From contig JARHVB010000082.1 of the NCBI GenBank assembly GCA_029222685.1, forward strand, positions 1,748 to 65,747: 64,000 nt of DNA, written 5' to 3'. This document shows, one piece after another, positions 18,191 through 26,705 of the stretch (the stretch's first letter is position 1; every line of letters begins with the position of its first letter). A program made the translations under genes and the position numbers. The notes under the pieces were generated by a model. The model was not told the origin of the DNA. It was given only the letters and a program-made list of their open reading frames with translations, and did not search any database. The stretch comes from Terripilifer ovatus. GTDB lineage: Bacteria; Pseudomonadota; Alphaproteobacteria; Rhizobiales; Beijerinckiaceae.

Positions 18191-18778
18191 TCAGTTCGCC
18201 GCCCCGGAGCTGCCCAGGAAGAGGTCGCACAGAAACTCGATAGTGGCGTCATCGCAGGAGCGGCGCGGCGCCACGTGATGGAACACGATATAGCCGTCCA
18301 TCGCCATCACCAGAAAATGCGCCGCGTCGGCTTTCTCCAGGATGCGGCGGCGGCGCGGCGGCAGGGCGTTGCGCACCATTTCGAGAATGCGCTCCTCGAG
18401 CCAGACGATGAGCGTGCCGCGATACCGGTCTTCCGGCCGCGCCGTGGCGATGGCCTGCATGACATTGTTGGCGAAGCCGCGTTCGCGCGCCGGGATTTCG
18501 CGAAACAGTCCGGTGAACAGCCGCCGCAGCCTGTCCCGCGGTGACTTGATGTCCACGAGCTGCGCGTCCAGCGCGTCGAGCTGCGCCTGGATCCAGGGGC
18601 CGTGGACAGCGTAGAGAATCGCCAGTTTCGACTCGAAATAGGAATACAGGTTGGTCGTCGAAATGTGCGCGCCTGCCGCAATTTGCGGCAGCGTGGTTTC
18701 CACGTAGCCCTTTCTTGAAAAAAGATGGAAGGCCGACGCCAGGATAGCGTCCCGAATTTGCGGCTTCTTGACTTGCAC
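18191..18778 (-). CDS. TetR-family transcriptional regulator
   Basis: A regulator of about 195 residues. The N-terminal helix-turn-helix is evident: IRDAILASAFHLFSRKGYVE, then LPQIAAGAHISTTNLYSYFE. The C-terminal ligand domain has no recognisable pocket. I place the start at GTG 18778; the open frame reaches 19162 but would swallow the divergent promoter. No strong ribosome site precedes it. It faces the ABC-importer operon at 19002, and two related palindromes lie between them, so it very likely represses itself and that operon and responds to its substrate. Confidence 0.85.
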   Translation of the reverse strand: MQVKKPQIRDAILASAFHLFSRKGYVETTLPQIAAGAHISTTNLYSYFESKLAILYAVHGPWIQAQLDALDAQLVDIKSPRDRLRRLFTGLFREIPARERGFANNVMQAIATARPEDRYRGTLIVWLEERILEMVRNALPPRRRRILEKADAAHFLVMAMDGYIVFHHVAPRRSCDDATIEFLCDLFLGSSGAAN

Positions 18779-18871
18779 GAGGCGGATCGTAAGCGAGGCC
18801 GTACCGGCTGGCAAGCGGACGGCGGCATCACCCTTCACCTTCGCAACGATAGAGAGGGCTTGCGGATTACT

Positions 18872-18893
18872 AAAACGAATAGCATTCTGTTTT
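18872..18893. promoter_or_regulatory. Candidate TetR operator, regulator-proximal copy
   Basis: A 22-base dyad with AAAAC and GTTTT outer arms around GAATAGCATTC, in the gap upstream of the tetR start. It shares the core GAAT-N3-ATTC and the following GTTTT with a second site about 80 bases away (18956-18974). Spacing and duplication fit a TetR repressor controlling two divergent promoters. Confidence 0.6.
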
Positions 18894-18955
18894 GAATGAT
18901 TGGCGCATCTGCAGAGCCCAAGAATGGCGCGAAAAATGGCACGCGTATTGCTTAT

Positions 18956-18970
18956 CCGAATGGCATTCGG
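18956..18970. promoter_or_regulatory. Candidate TetR operator, operon-proximal copy
   Basis: CCGAATGGCATTCGG is a perfect palindrome with 7-base arms around one central base, followed by TTTT. It ends 31 bases before the GTG of the substrate-binding protein gene and matches the core of the site at 18872-18893. Confidence 0.65.
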
Positions 18971-19001
18971 TTTTGCACTTTCCCCTTCTGAGGAGACTTC
19001 C

Positions 19002-20132
19002 GTGCCCGGCATCCCGACGATCTTCCGCCTTTTCCCCGGTTTCACGCGCATCACCGCGGCAGGCCTCTTGGGCCTGCTCGGCGCCAGCACGCTCATCGAC
19101 CAGGCCGCGGCGCAGACCGCGCCGCGCAAGGTGGTGATCGCCGCCGGCACCCAGGTGATCAACAGCGCCTATCCCTATTTGATGATGCCGCTGGCGCTTG
19201 GCTACTGGAAGCAGGAGGGGCTCGACGTCGACGTGGTGGCGGCCGGCGGCTCGGCGCAGGCGATCCAGCAGATGGTCGGCAAGAATGCCGATTTCGTCGA
19301 GATCAATTCGAGTTCGATGATCCAGGCCGTGTCGCAGACCGGCGTGGCGTTGCGGGCAGTGGCCGCCAACACCACGGTGGACTGGTCTCTCGTGTCGCTG
19401 AAAGGCGGTCCGATCAAGGCGCTGGGCGACTTCAAGGGCCGCAGCATCGGCATTTCCAACCTGGGCTCGGGCGGCCTGCCGCTGCTCAAGGCCTATCTGC
19501 GCACTGCCGGCCTCGACCCCGACAAGGACGTCACCATCGTGCCGGTGGGCTTCGGCGGCATGGCGCTCGATGCGATGAAGGCCGGCCGGGTCGATGGCCT
19601 CATGTTCTGGGCGTCGGCGGTGGTGAGCTTCGAGAGCGCCGGCGCCAACCTCACCTATTTCCGCGCGCCGGAATGGGCAACCTACGCCGACTACAGCCTT
19701 GCGACCCTCGCCGGCACGCTCAACGCAGACAGCACCATGGTGGAGGCGGTGGTCCGCGGCATGGCCAAGGCGTCGCTGTTCACGGCCACCAACCCGGATT
19801 GCGCCCGCAAGCTGTTCTGGAAGAGTTTTCCCGCCATGAAGGCCAGCGGCAATATGGACGACGCCGCCAAGGCGGCTTTCGACCTGAAGCAGATCGAATC
19901 CGGCGCCGACAGCATGAAGGAGGCGCGCACGCTTGGCGGCGGCAAGTACTGGGCGAACGCGCCAGTGGCGGGCTATGCCGGCATGCAGAAATTCATGCTC
20001 GACAACCAGGTCATCACCAAGGAAGTGCCCGCCGCATCGCTTGTTGCCTCGGACCCGGGCTTCTTCGAACGCGCCAACACGTTCGACCATGAAAAAATCC
20101 GCCAGGAGGCTTTGAGCTGTGCTGGTGTCTGA
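19002..20132 (+). CDS. NitT/TauT-type ABC transporter substrate-binding protein
   Basis: A 376-residue periplasmic binding protein of the NMT1/SsuA-like type. The GTG at 19002 is chosen because GAGGAGA lies just upstream (18990-18996) and the protein then begins with a signal peptide ending near DQAAAQ. The mature part has KVVIAAGTQ, the LALGYWKQEGLDVDVV segment, QQMVGKNADFVEI and DFKGRSIGISNLGSGG, all typical of this class. The first gene of the operon, it overlaps the ATPase gene by 14 bases. The ligand is unknown; the family carries nitrate, sulfonates, pyrimidines and similar small compounds. Confidence 0.88.
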   Translation: MPGIPTIFRLFPGFTRITAAGLLGLLGASTLIDQAAAQTAPRKVVIAAGTQVINSAYPYLMMPLALGYWKQEGLDVDVVAAGGSAQAIQQMVGKNADFVEINSSSMIQAVSQTGVALRAVAANTTVDWSLVSLKGGPIKALGDFKGRSIGISNLGSGGLPLLKAYLRTAGLDPDKDVTIVPVGFGGMALDAMKAGRVDGLMFWASAVVSFESAGANLTYFRAPEWATYADYSLATLAGTLNADSTMVEAVVRGMAKASLFTATNPDCARKLFWKSFPAMKASGNMDDAAKAAFDLKQIESGADSMKEARTLGGGKYWANAPVAGYAGMQKFMLDNQVITKEVPAASLVASDPGFFERANTFDHEKIRQEALSCAGV

Positions 20133-20970
20133 TCTGGCTGGCAAATCCGCGGACGACAAGTCTGCGGGTGACAAGTTGATAAATAGCAAGCCTGCGGATC
20201 TTGTTACGGCGCAGAATGTGCGCATGGTCTACACCAGCCGCAATGCCGAACTGGTCACCGCGCTCGACGATGTCAGTTTCGGCATCGCCGAGGGCGAATT
20301 CATCGCCTTGCTGGGACCGAGCGGATGCGGCAAGACCACCTTGCTCAAAATCCTCACCGGTACGCTGAAGCGGACGTCGGGCGAAGTGACGATGCGCGGC
20401 CAGCCGCTCGAGGGACCGCGTCCCGACATCGGCCGCGTGTTCCAGACCCCCGTACTGCTTGCCTGGCGCAGCGTGCTCGACAACATCCTGCTGCCGATCG
20501 AACTCGGCGAAGGCAGGCTGCAGCGCCGCGACTATGAGGCCAGAGCGCGCGATTATCTCAAAATGGTCGGTCTGGAAGGCTTCGAGACCAAATATCCGCA
20601 CGAACTGTCGGGCGGCATGCAGCAGCGTGTCGCGATCGGCCGCTCGCTCATCCGCGATCCGGCGATGCTGCTGATGGATGAGCCGTTCGGCGCGCTCGAC
20701 GCTATGACGCGCGATCTGATGAACGTGGAACTGCTGCGCATCTGGCAGGCCAGCCGCAAGACGATCGTGCTGGTGACACACAGCATCGCCGAAGCGGTGT
20801 TTCTCGCCGACCGTGTGTTCGTGATGACGCCGCGTCCGGGCCGGCTGAGCGAGATCATCCCCATCGACCTGCCGCGACCGCGCCATCTCGACATGATCAA
20901 CTCGCCGGAGTTCGGTCACTACGTGCGCCGCATCGGCCGGCATTTCGCAACGCACGGAGCCGTGGCATGA
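20119..20970 (+). CDS. NitT/TauT-type ABC transporter ATP-binding protein
   Basis: A 283-residue ATPase. Walker A is GPSGCGKTT, the Q loop lies in GRVFQTPVLLAW, the signature is LSGGMQQRVAIGRSLI, Walker B is LLMDEPFGALD and the switch histidine is in LVTHSIAEAV. The first 30 residues are an unusual polar extension with repeated Ser-Ala-Asp-Lys elements. GTG 20119 is supported by AGGAGG at 20103-20108. It powers the importer formed with the flanking binding protein and permease; the permease start overlaps its stop (ATGA). Confidence 0.92.
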   Translation: MLVSDLAGKSADDKSAGDKLINSKPADLVTAQNVRMVYTSRNAELVTALDDVSFGIAEGEFIALLGPSGCGKTTLLKILTGTLKRTSGEVTMRGQPLEGPRPDIGRVFQTPVLLAWRSVLDNILLPIELGEGRLQRRDYEARARDYLKMVGLEGFETKYPHELSGGMQQRVAIGRSLIRDPAMLLMDEPFGALDAMTRDLMNVELLRIWQASRKTIVLVTHSIAEAVFLADRVFVMTPRPGRLSEIIPIDLPRPRHLDMINSPEFGHYVRRIGRHFATHGAVA

Positions 20971-21758
20971 ATGAGGCGACGCGCACCCCCATCGAGATCG
21001 CGCAAAGCGTGCTGTTGCTGGCCGGCCTGCTGGCGGCATGGGAATTCGCCGTCGTCTGGCTCGACATCTCCCCCATCCTGCTGCCGGCGCCGAGCGCCGT
21101 CGCCATCTCACTCGTCAACGGCGTGAAGTCCGGCCTGCTGATCAAACATCTCGGCGTGACGTTTTTCGAAACCATGGCCGGTTTCGTCCTCGGCTCGGTG
21201 GCGGGACTCGTCTGCGGCGGGCTCATCGCCCAGTCACGGGCGATCGAGCGGCTGCTCTATCCTTACGTGATCGCCTTCCAGACCGTGCCGAAGGTGGCGA
21301 TCGCGCCGCTGATCGTCATCTGGTTCGGCTATGGCGTCGCCTCGAAAGTGGTGATCGCCGCGACCATCGCCTTCTTCCCGGTGCTGGCCAATACGATCGT
21401 CGGCCTGCGCTCGGTGCCGGCCGACCAGCTCGAACTGATGGCCGCCTTCATGGCGACGCGCCGCCAGACCTTGTGGAAGGTGCGGGTGCCGCAGGCCCTG
21501 CCCTTCATCCTGGTCGGGCTCGACGTCGGCGCGGTGCTCGCCGTCATCGGCGCGGTCGTCGGCGAATTCGTCAGCGCCAAGGAAGGCCTGGGGTTCCAGA
21601 TCCTGCAATCGGGCTTTTCGCTGGATACGGCGGGCGTCTTTGCAGCGCTCGTCCTGCTCGCCGTCATGGGCATCGCCATCCATCTGGCGATGGGCTTCCT
21701 GCGCAAGAAGGTTCTCTACTGGGTCGATGATATCAGCCCGGTCAATTTCAGCGGCTGA
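20967..21758 (+). CDS. NitT/TauT-type ABC transporter permease
   Basis: A 263-residue inner-membrane protein with six or so helices. The cytoplasmic loop LMAAFMATRRQTLWKVRVPQ with its EAA-like motif contacts the ATPase, and PYVIAFQTVPKVAIAPLIVIWFG is the family hallmark. It overlaps the ATPase gene by 4 bases, and the VOC gene follows 26 bases later. It completes a three-gene importer under the TetR-controlled promoter. Confidence 0.92.
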   Translation: MNEATRTPIEIAQSVLLLAGLLAAWEFAVVWLDISPILLPAPSAVAISLVNGVKSGLLIKHLGVTFFETMAGFVLGSVAGLVCGGLIAQSRAIERLLYPYVIAFQTVPKVAIAPLIVIWFGYGVASKVVIAATIAFFPVLANTIVGLRSVPADQLELMAAFMATRRQTLWKVRVPQALPFILVGLDVGAVLAVIGAVVGEFVSAKEGLGFQILQSGFSLDTAGVFAALVLLAVMGIAIHLAMGFLRKKVLYWVDDISPVNFSG

Positions 21759-21784
21759 GGCCGTTGTCTCGAAGGATGTACCGC

Positions 21785-22219
21785 ATGTCATCTGCTCTAT
21801 CTGAAGCGACCTGGCCGGGAGGCTTCCATGTGGCCCAGGTCTGCATCGCGCGGCCCACGGCAAGATTCGACGAGGTGATCGCCTTCTACCGTGATGGCCT
21901 CGGCCTGCCGGTGCTGTTCCAGTTCGACGAGGGTGGTGCGAAGGGCGGCATGGTCGGCCTGCCCGGCAGCGGCCATCATCTCGAATTCATCCAGCCTGGC
22001 GACGCGGCCGGCCTCCAGTTCGATGTTCCCAACAAGCTGCATGCGCTGGTGCTACATATGCCCGACCCGGCCGAGGTCGAGGCGCTGAGCGAGAGGCTGC
22101 GTGCACGCGGCCTCTCGCCGGTGACGCCCGGCAATCCCTACTGGATCGGCCGCGCCATTGTTTACGAAGATCCCGACGGATGGCCCATCGTACTCGCCAC
22201 AGGCAATGGCCTGGGTTGA
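21785..22219 (+). CDS. VOC family (glyoxalase/bleomycin-resistance fold) protein
   Basis: A 144-residue protein of the vicinal oxygen chelate fold: HVAQVCIARPTARFDEVIAFYRDGLGLPVLF in the first half and AIVYEDPDGWPIVLA in the second, with likely metal ligands among H(VAQ) and the late Glu. ATG 21785 is preceded by AAGGA at 8 bases, so the upstream TTG frame start is unlikely. VOC enzymes include isomerases, ring-cleaving dioxygenases and glyoxalases. Its place between an importer and hydrolases suggests a catabolic step on the imported compound; the exact reaction is not visible. Confidence 0.83.
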   Translation: MSSALSEATWPGGFHVAQVCIARPTARFDEVIAFYRDGLGLPVLFQFDEGGAKGGMVGLPGSGHHLEFIQPGDAAGLQFDVPNKLHALVLHMPDPAEVEALSERLRARGLSPVTPGNPYWIGRAIVYEDPDGWPIVLATGNGLG

Positions 22220-22244
22220 ACCCTCCCGACACATCGAGCACGAC

Positions 22245-23285
22245 ATGGATTTTCAAACCTTCCTGCGACGTATTCCCAAGGTCGACCTGCATTGCCACCT
22301 GGTCGGCACGCTGCGCCCGCAGACGCTGGCGCAACTGGCAAGCACGCATGGCCTTGCCCTGCCGCGGCCGGCCGAGACCCTTTACGACTTCGCCGATTTC
22401 TACGATTTCCTCGATGTGCTGCGGCTGGCCTCAGCGTCGGTGCGAACCGCCGACGATTTCTCGCGCGTGACCTACGAGGCCCTGCAGGATGGCCACAGCG
22501 CGGGAAATCTGCGCCATGCCGAACTGCTGTTCAACCCGCAGTATTTCTATCCCTATGGCGTGAGCTACCGCACGATGGTGGACGGCATGCTCGACGGCAT
22601 GGCCGGCGCCGAACGCGACTTCGGCGTCAGCGCGTTGCTTGTCGCCTCGTTCGACCGGATGATCGACGCTGCCGGTGCGATGCAGATCCTCGACGACGTA
22701 CTGGCCTATCGCAAGCCGCAGGTCGTCGGCATCGGCCTTGACGGCGCCGAGCGCACCGGCCCGCCGCAGCGCTTCGCCGAGGTCTATGCGCGCGCCGGCG
22801 CGGCCGGCCTGAAGCGCACCGCCCATGTGTGCGAGGACAACCAGACCCTGGAAGAAGCGCCGCCCTCGAATTACGCGATCTGCCGCGACCTGTTGAAATG
22901 CGACCGGCTCGATCACGGCTACAACCTGCTGGCCGACCCGGCTATGGTGATGCGGGCGCGCGACGAGGGCCTCTATTTCAACACCTGCACCATCACCAGC
23001 GTAACGCGCAATCTCGAGCGCCGGCGCGCCAGCATCGCAAAGATGGTCGACCTCGGCCTGAACGTCACGCTCAACACCGACGATCCGGTGATGTTCAAGA
23101 CCGATATCGCGCATTCCTATCAGGTGCTGTTTCAAAGCCAGCCGCAGTGGGGCGTCGCGCGCGCCCGCGCCTTCAGCCTCGACGGCGTCGCCGCATCCTG
23201 GCTCGACGACACGACGAAAGCCGCGCTGACAGATTCGTTTCGCACCGAACTCGACACCCTCGAAGCTGCACTGGAGCCATCATGA
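22245..23285 (+). CDS. Adenosine deaminase family aminohydrolase
   Basis: A 346-residue cytoplasmic amidohydrolase. Zinc ligands and catalytic residues of adenosine deaminase are all present: KVDLHCHL (His16, His18), HVCED (His and the proton-donor Glu three residues on), RLDHGYNL and LNTDDP. The family deaminates adenosine or related purines, and some members act on other aminated heterocycles. ATG 22245 gives the usual N-terminus just before the HxH motif. It overlaps the fusion gene start by 4 bases. Its location in a TetR-controlled uptake operon suggests catabolism of an imported heterocycle rather than salvage. Confidence 0.87.
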   Translation: MDFQTFLRRIPKVDLHCHLVGTLRPQTLAQLASTHGLALPRPAETLYDFADFYDFLDVLRLASASVRTADDFSRVTYEALQDGHSAGNLRHAELLFNPQYFYPYGVSYRTMVDGMLDGMAGAERDFGVSALLVASFDRMIDAAGAMQILDDVLAYRKPQVVGIGLDGAERTGPPQRFAEVYARAGAAGLKRTAHVCEDNQTLEEAPPSNYAICRDLLKCDRLDHGYNLLADPAMVMRARDEGLYFNTCTITSVTRNLERRRASIAKMVDLGLNVTLNTDDPVMFKTDIAHSYQVLFQSQPQWGVARARAFSLDGVAASWLDDTTKAALTDSFRTELDTLEAALEPS

Positions 23286-24955
23286 GCATCGAAATCATCC
23301 AGACCACCCTGCCCTCAGGCAAAACTGTCAGCGCCGCGCTGGCGCGGGCGACCCGCGCCGATGCACCCGGCCTGATCCTCATCCACGAATGGTGGGGCCT
23401 GCTCGACGAGACCAAGGCCATGGCCGAACGTCTGGCCCTGCAGGGCTACAACACGCTGGCGGTCGATCTCTACGATGGCAAATCGAGCATGGACCCCGCG
23501 GTTGCCGGCAAGCTGATGAACGGCGTCGATCCTGCAGAAGCAACCGCGACCCTGACGGCCTGGAACACGTGGCTGCGCGAGCATGGCGCCCGCAAGGTCG
23601 GCACGCTGGGCTTCTGCTTCGGCGGAACCTGGTCGTTGAAGGCATCGCTGGCGGCGCCCGTCGATGCCACGGTTGTTTTTTATGGCGGCGTCAAACACGC
23701 GGCGGAGGAACTGGCGGCGCTTCATGGCCCTGTGCTGGCGCATTTCGGCAGCAAGGACACCATCTTCACGCCTGAACTGGCACAGTCGCTCGAGAGGGCG
23801 CTGAAGCAGGCCGGCAAGACCGGCGATGTCTACACCTATCTTGCCGACCATGCCTTCGCCCGCGAAGGCGGCCCCAACTTTGAGCCAGGCGCAGCCGCGC
23901 TGGCGTGGCAGCGCACCGATGCTTTCCTGCGCAAGCATCTGGAGGCGGCAGCCGGAACAGCCGCCTATACGCCGCCAGCCCGGCAGGCGAGCTTCAGCGA
24001 AATCCCCCTGATCTCGATTGCATCGCTCGGCAGGGGCGACGCAACCGAGGCCGCGACGATCGCGGCCATCCGCAAGGCCGGCCAGGAGGTAGGGTTCTTC
24101 TATATCACCGATCACGGCGTCGACCTGGCGAAGATGCACGGCATCATCGAGCAGTGCCGCAGGTTTTTTGCGCTGCCGAAGGCAGAACTCGAAGAGATGC
24201 GCCTCGCCAATTCGCAATGCTTTGCAGGATATCTCGCGGTCGGCGAGCGCGGCGCCAATGCGCAGCGTCCGCGCGACCTGCTCGAAGCCTTCAACATCTG
24301 CACGGAACTGCCGCCGGACGATCCTTTCGTGCTTCGCAAAGTACCGCTGCACGGCGCCAACCAGTGGCCGGCGTCCCTGCCCGGCTTCCGCGAGAGCGTG
24401 CTCGACTATTATCGCGAGATGGACAAGCTCGGGCTGCGGCTGCTGCAGGCCTTCGCCCTGGCGCTGGGCCTCGACCGCCACGCGCTCGATGCGCAATACC
24501 GCAAGCCGATCAGCCAACTGCGCCTGCTGCACTATCCCGTGCAGGACCAGGCTGTCGACGAGATGATGGGTGCGCGCTCCCATCGCGACGTCGGCGTTCT
24601 GACCATCCTTCTGCAGGACGATGTCGGCGGGCTGGAAGTGTGCAACGCCGCCGGCGAATGGATCGTCGCGCCGCCGATCGACGGCACCTTTATCATCAAT
24701 CTCGGCGAGATGATGAAGCTGCTCACCAACGACCAGTTCGCATCGGCCCTGCACCGGGTGGTCAACCGCTATGGCCGGCAGCGCTTCTCGGTGCCGTATT
24801 TCTTCAACCCGGATTACGACGCCCGGTTGAGCACGCTCGATCAGTTTATAGACGCGACGCACCCCGCCCAGTTCAAGCCCATTCACGTGGGCCAGCACAT
24901 GTTCAATTTCTATCGCAACCTGTGGCCCAACACGGCAGCGATGGCGGCGGAATAG
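23282..24955 (+). CDS. Fusion: dienelactone hydrolase domain + 2-oxoglutarate/Fe(II) oxygenase domain
   Basis: One 557-residue protein joins two enzymes. Residues 1-225 are a dienelactone hydrolase-type alpha/beta hydrolase with HEWWGL (Glu36), nucleophile Cys112 in GFCFGG, Asp159 and His190. Residues about 238-545 are an isopenicillin-N-synthase-like 2-oxoglutarate dioxygenase: an N-terminal DIOX domain (VGFFYITDHGV), iron ligands His434 and Asp436 in HRDVG, His491 in ALHRVVN, and the 2-oxoglutarate clasp Arg501/Ser503 in RFSVPYFF. Both catalytic sets look intact and no stop or frame change separates them. ATG 23282 overlaps the deaminase stop. It probably oxidises and hydrolyses successive intermediates of one pathway. 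Confidence 0.9.
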   Translation: MSIEIIQTTLPSGKTVSAALARATRADAPGLILIHEWWGLLDETKAMAERLALQGYNTLAVDLYDGKSSMDPAVAGKLMNGVDPAEATATLTAWNTWLREHGARKVGTLGFCFGGTWSLKASLAAPVDATVVFYGGVKHAAEELAALHGPVLAHFGSKDTIFTPELAQSLERALKQAGKTGDVYTYLADHAFAREGGPNFEPGAAALAWQRTDAFLRKHLEAAAGTAAYTPPARQASFSEIPLISIASLGRGDATEAATIAAIRKAGQEVGFFYITDHGVDLAKMHGIIEQCRRFFALPKAELEEMRLANSQCFAGYLAVGERGANAQRPRDLLEAFNICTELPPDDPFVLRKVPLHGANQWPASLPGFRESVLDYYREMDKLGLRLLQAFALALGLDRHALDAQYRKPISQLRLLHYPVQDQAVDEMMGARSHRDVGVLTILLQDDVGGLEVCNAAGEWIVAPPIDGTFIINLGEMMKLLTNDQFASALHRVVNRYGRQRFSVPYFFNPDYDARLSTLDQFIDATHPAQFKPIHVGQHMFNFYRNLWPNTAAMAAE

Positions 24956-25054
24956 GGCGATGGCTAATCGGAAATGCTTGTCGGAAATGTTTGGACGACT
25001 GGTTTTAGACGATCTATCCTCAACGGCGAGGGATTATCCTGACGCGAGCGTGAC

Positions 25055-25894
25055 ATGACTTCTGCACAGTCCAGCCCCTTTCCCTATCTGCCCGTCACCG
25101 AGCGGCCGGTGTTCAAATGGCCGAACGGATCGCGCATCGCCGTCTGGGTGGTGCCGAATATCGAGCATTTCCATATCGAGATGGGGCCCGGCGCGCCCGA
25201 CATCCGCAATTATGCGCGACGCGACTATGGTAACAGAGTCGGCATCTGGCGCCTGATGGAGGTGCTCACCAAGCACAAGATCAGGGGCACGGTCGCGCTC
25301 AACGGCGAGGTCGTCACGCACTATCCGCAGATCATGAAGGAATGCGCCCGGCTGAACTGGGAGCTGATGGGGCACGGCGAGACCAATTCGACCTTGCTCG
25401 CCGGCATGGACAAGGAACGCGAGAAGGCCGTGATCGCCTCGACGAAGGCGGCGATCGCCTCTTGCGGGCAATCGATGCGCGGCTGGCTCGGGCCGGGGCT
25501 GACCGAGACCTGGAACACGATCGACCTGCTCAAGGATGCGGGCGTCGAATATGTGGCGGACTGGTGCAATGACGACATGCCCTACCGCATGAACAACGGC
25601 CTGCATTCCATTCCCTATTCGCTCGAACTCAACGACATGCCGTTGTTCGCCATGCCGTCGATCAGCATCGCCGATTTCAAGCAGCGCATCGTGGATTCCT
25701 TCGATGTCCTGCACGCGGAAGGGGCGAAAAGCGCTAAGGTGATGTGCGTCGCGCTGCATCCGTTCCTGATCGGCGCACCGCACCGGATCAAATATCTCGA
25801 CGAGGCGCTCCAGCACATCACCGGGCATGACGGCGTCTGGCTTGCCACCGGCAGCGAAATCATCAGCGCCTATCGCGAGGCCAATCTTCCATAG
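25055..25894 (+). CDS. PuuE-like polysaccharide deacetylase family protein
   Basis: A 279-residue carbohydrate-esterase-4-fold protein resembling the PuuE-type allantoinase branch: KWPNGSRIAVWVVPNIEHF near the start, RDYGNRVGIWRLMEVL, WELMGHGETNS and WLGPGLTETWNT. The usual Asp-Asp metal motif of NodB proteins is not obvious (PNIEHF is at that place), as in other members of this branch. The family hydrolyses cyclic amides such as allantoin or deacetylates sugars. It lies 99 bases after the fusion gene on the same strand and may be the last gene of the operon, fitting breakdown of a nitrogen heterocycle. Confidence 0.82.
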   Translation: MTSAQSSPFPYLPVTERPVFKWPNGSRIAVWVVPNIEHFHIEMGPGAPDIRNYARRDYGNRVGIWRLMEVLTKHKIRGTVALNGEVVTHYPQIMKECARLNWELMGHGETNSTLLAGMDKEREKAVIASTKAAIASCGQSMRGWLGPGLTETWNTIDLLKDAGVEYVADWCNDDMPYRMNNGLHSIPYSLELNDMPLFAMPSISIADFKQRIVDSFDVLHAEGAKSAKVMCVALHPFLIGAPHRIKYLDEALQHITGHDGVWLATGSEIISAYREANLP

Positions 25895-25924
25895 AAATCG
25901 GCTTTTACCGGAATAAACTCCCGT

Positions 25925-25953
25925 TTGCGGCGCGCCTGCCGGATCGCTATATA
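25925..25953 (+). promoter_or_regulatory. Predicted promoter upstream of the GST gene
   Basis: TTGCGG (25925-25930) and TATATA (25948-25953) are separated by 17 bases, a good housekeeping-type promoter. It suggests the GST gene is transcribed independently of the preceding operon. Confidence 0.45.
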
Positions 25954-26063
25954 CCGCCGGACTGAACGAGACCGATCTCGTGCCGCAAACGGACATCAAG
26001 CTGATAAAACACAATTCTGCCGACGGCCTGCCCGCCAGCCCGACCCGACCGAGCGATGCCAAC

Positions 26064-26696
26064 ATGCGGTATGTTCTCTATTCGGAGAATAGCTCGCCCT
26101 TCTCCGCGCCCGTGCGCATCGCGATTTTCGCCAAAGACCTCGATATCGAAATCTGCCCGCCGCCCGGCGGGCTCAAATCCGTCGCTTATCACGCGATCAA
26201 TCCGCTCGGGACCATCCCCTGCCTTGTGCGTGGCGACGGCTTCATCCTGCCCGAATCCGCAGCCATCGTGGAATATATCAACGAGCGGTTCCCGCAGCCG
26301 CCGCTGCTGCCGGCGGAACCCGACCTGCGCGCCCGCGCCCGGCTGCTGCAGCGCATCGGCGAACTCGGCATCATGACGTCGACCGTCGAACTGATGCAGA
26401 TCGCCCGCGCGCCGTCGCGCGACGAACATTTCACCGGCATCTGGCTGACCCGGCTGGTGCGCGCTTTGGCCTCCCTGCAAGCCTTCCTCGGCGCCGGCCA
26501 TTTTGCCGTCGGAGAAGCCCTGACGCTCGCTGACTGCCAACTGGCCCCCGCCCTGTTCGGCGTCCCTCCCATCACGGCGGCCTTCGGAACCGGCGACCTT
26601 ATCGCCGCCTATCCAACCGTCGCGCGGTATTACCAGTCGTGCCTCGGCCATCCGGCGATCGGGAGAGTTGTCGAGGAGATGCGGCAGGCGCGGTAG
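26064..26696 (+). CDS. Glutathione S-transferase family protein
   Basis: A 210-residue GST. The thioredoxin-like N-terminal domain reads MRYVLYSENSSPFSAPVRIA, then NPLGTIPCLVRGDG and the glutathione-contact PESAAIVEYINERF; the helical C-terminal domain ends with LTLADCQLAPALFGV. The frame is open from GTG 25980, which would add 28 residues that are not typical of GSTs; ATG 26064 gives the normal N-terminus, though the predicted promoter would allow either. Substrate unknown. It converges with the leftward SDR gene (stop 26706). Confidence 0.87.
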   Translation: MRYVLYSENSSPFSAPVRIAIFAKDLDIEICPPPGGLKSVAYHAINPLGTIPCLVRGDGFILPESAAIVEYINERFPQPPLLPAEPDLRARARLLQRIGELGIMTSTVELMQIARAPSRDEHFTGIWLTRLVRALASLQAFLGAGHFAVGEALTLADCQLAPALFGVPPITAAFGTGDLIAAYPTVARYYQSCLGHPAIGRVVEEMRQAR

Positions 26697-26705
26697 CCAT
26701 TCCTG

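Noticed and set aside
18779..19162. Upstream extension of the TetR frame
   Set aside because: It would place coding sequence over the divergent promoter and both palindromes and gives an N-terminus foreign to TetR proteins.
22829..23281. Upstream extension of the hydrolase-oxygenase frame
   Set aside because: It overlaps the adenosine-deaminase-family gene in another frame; the hydrolase domain begins naturally at 23282.
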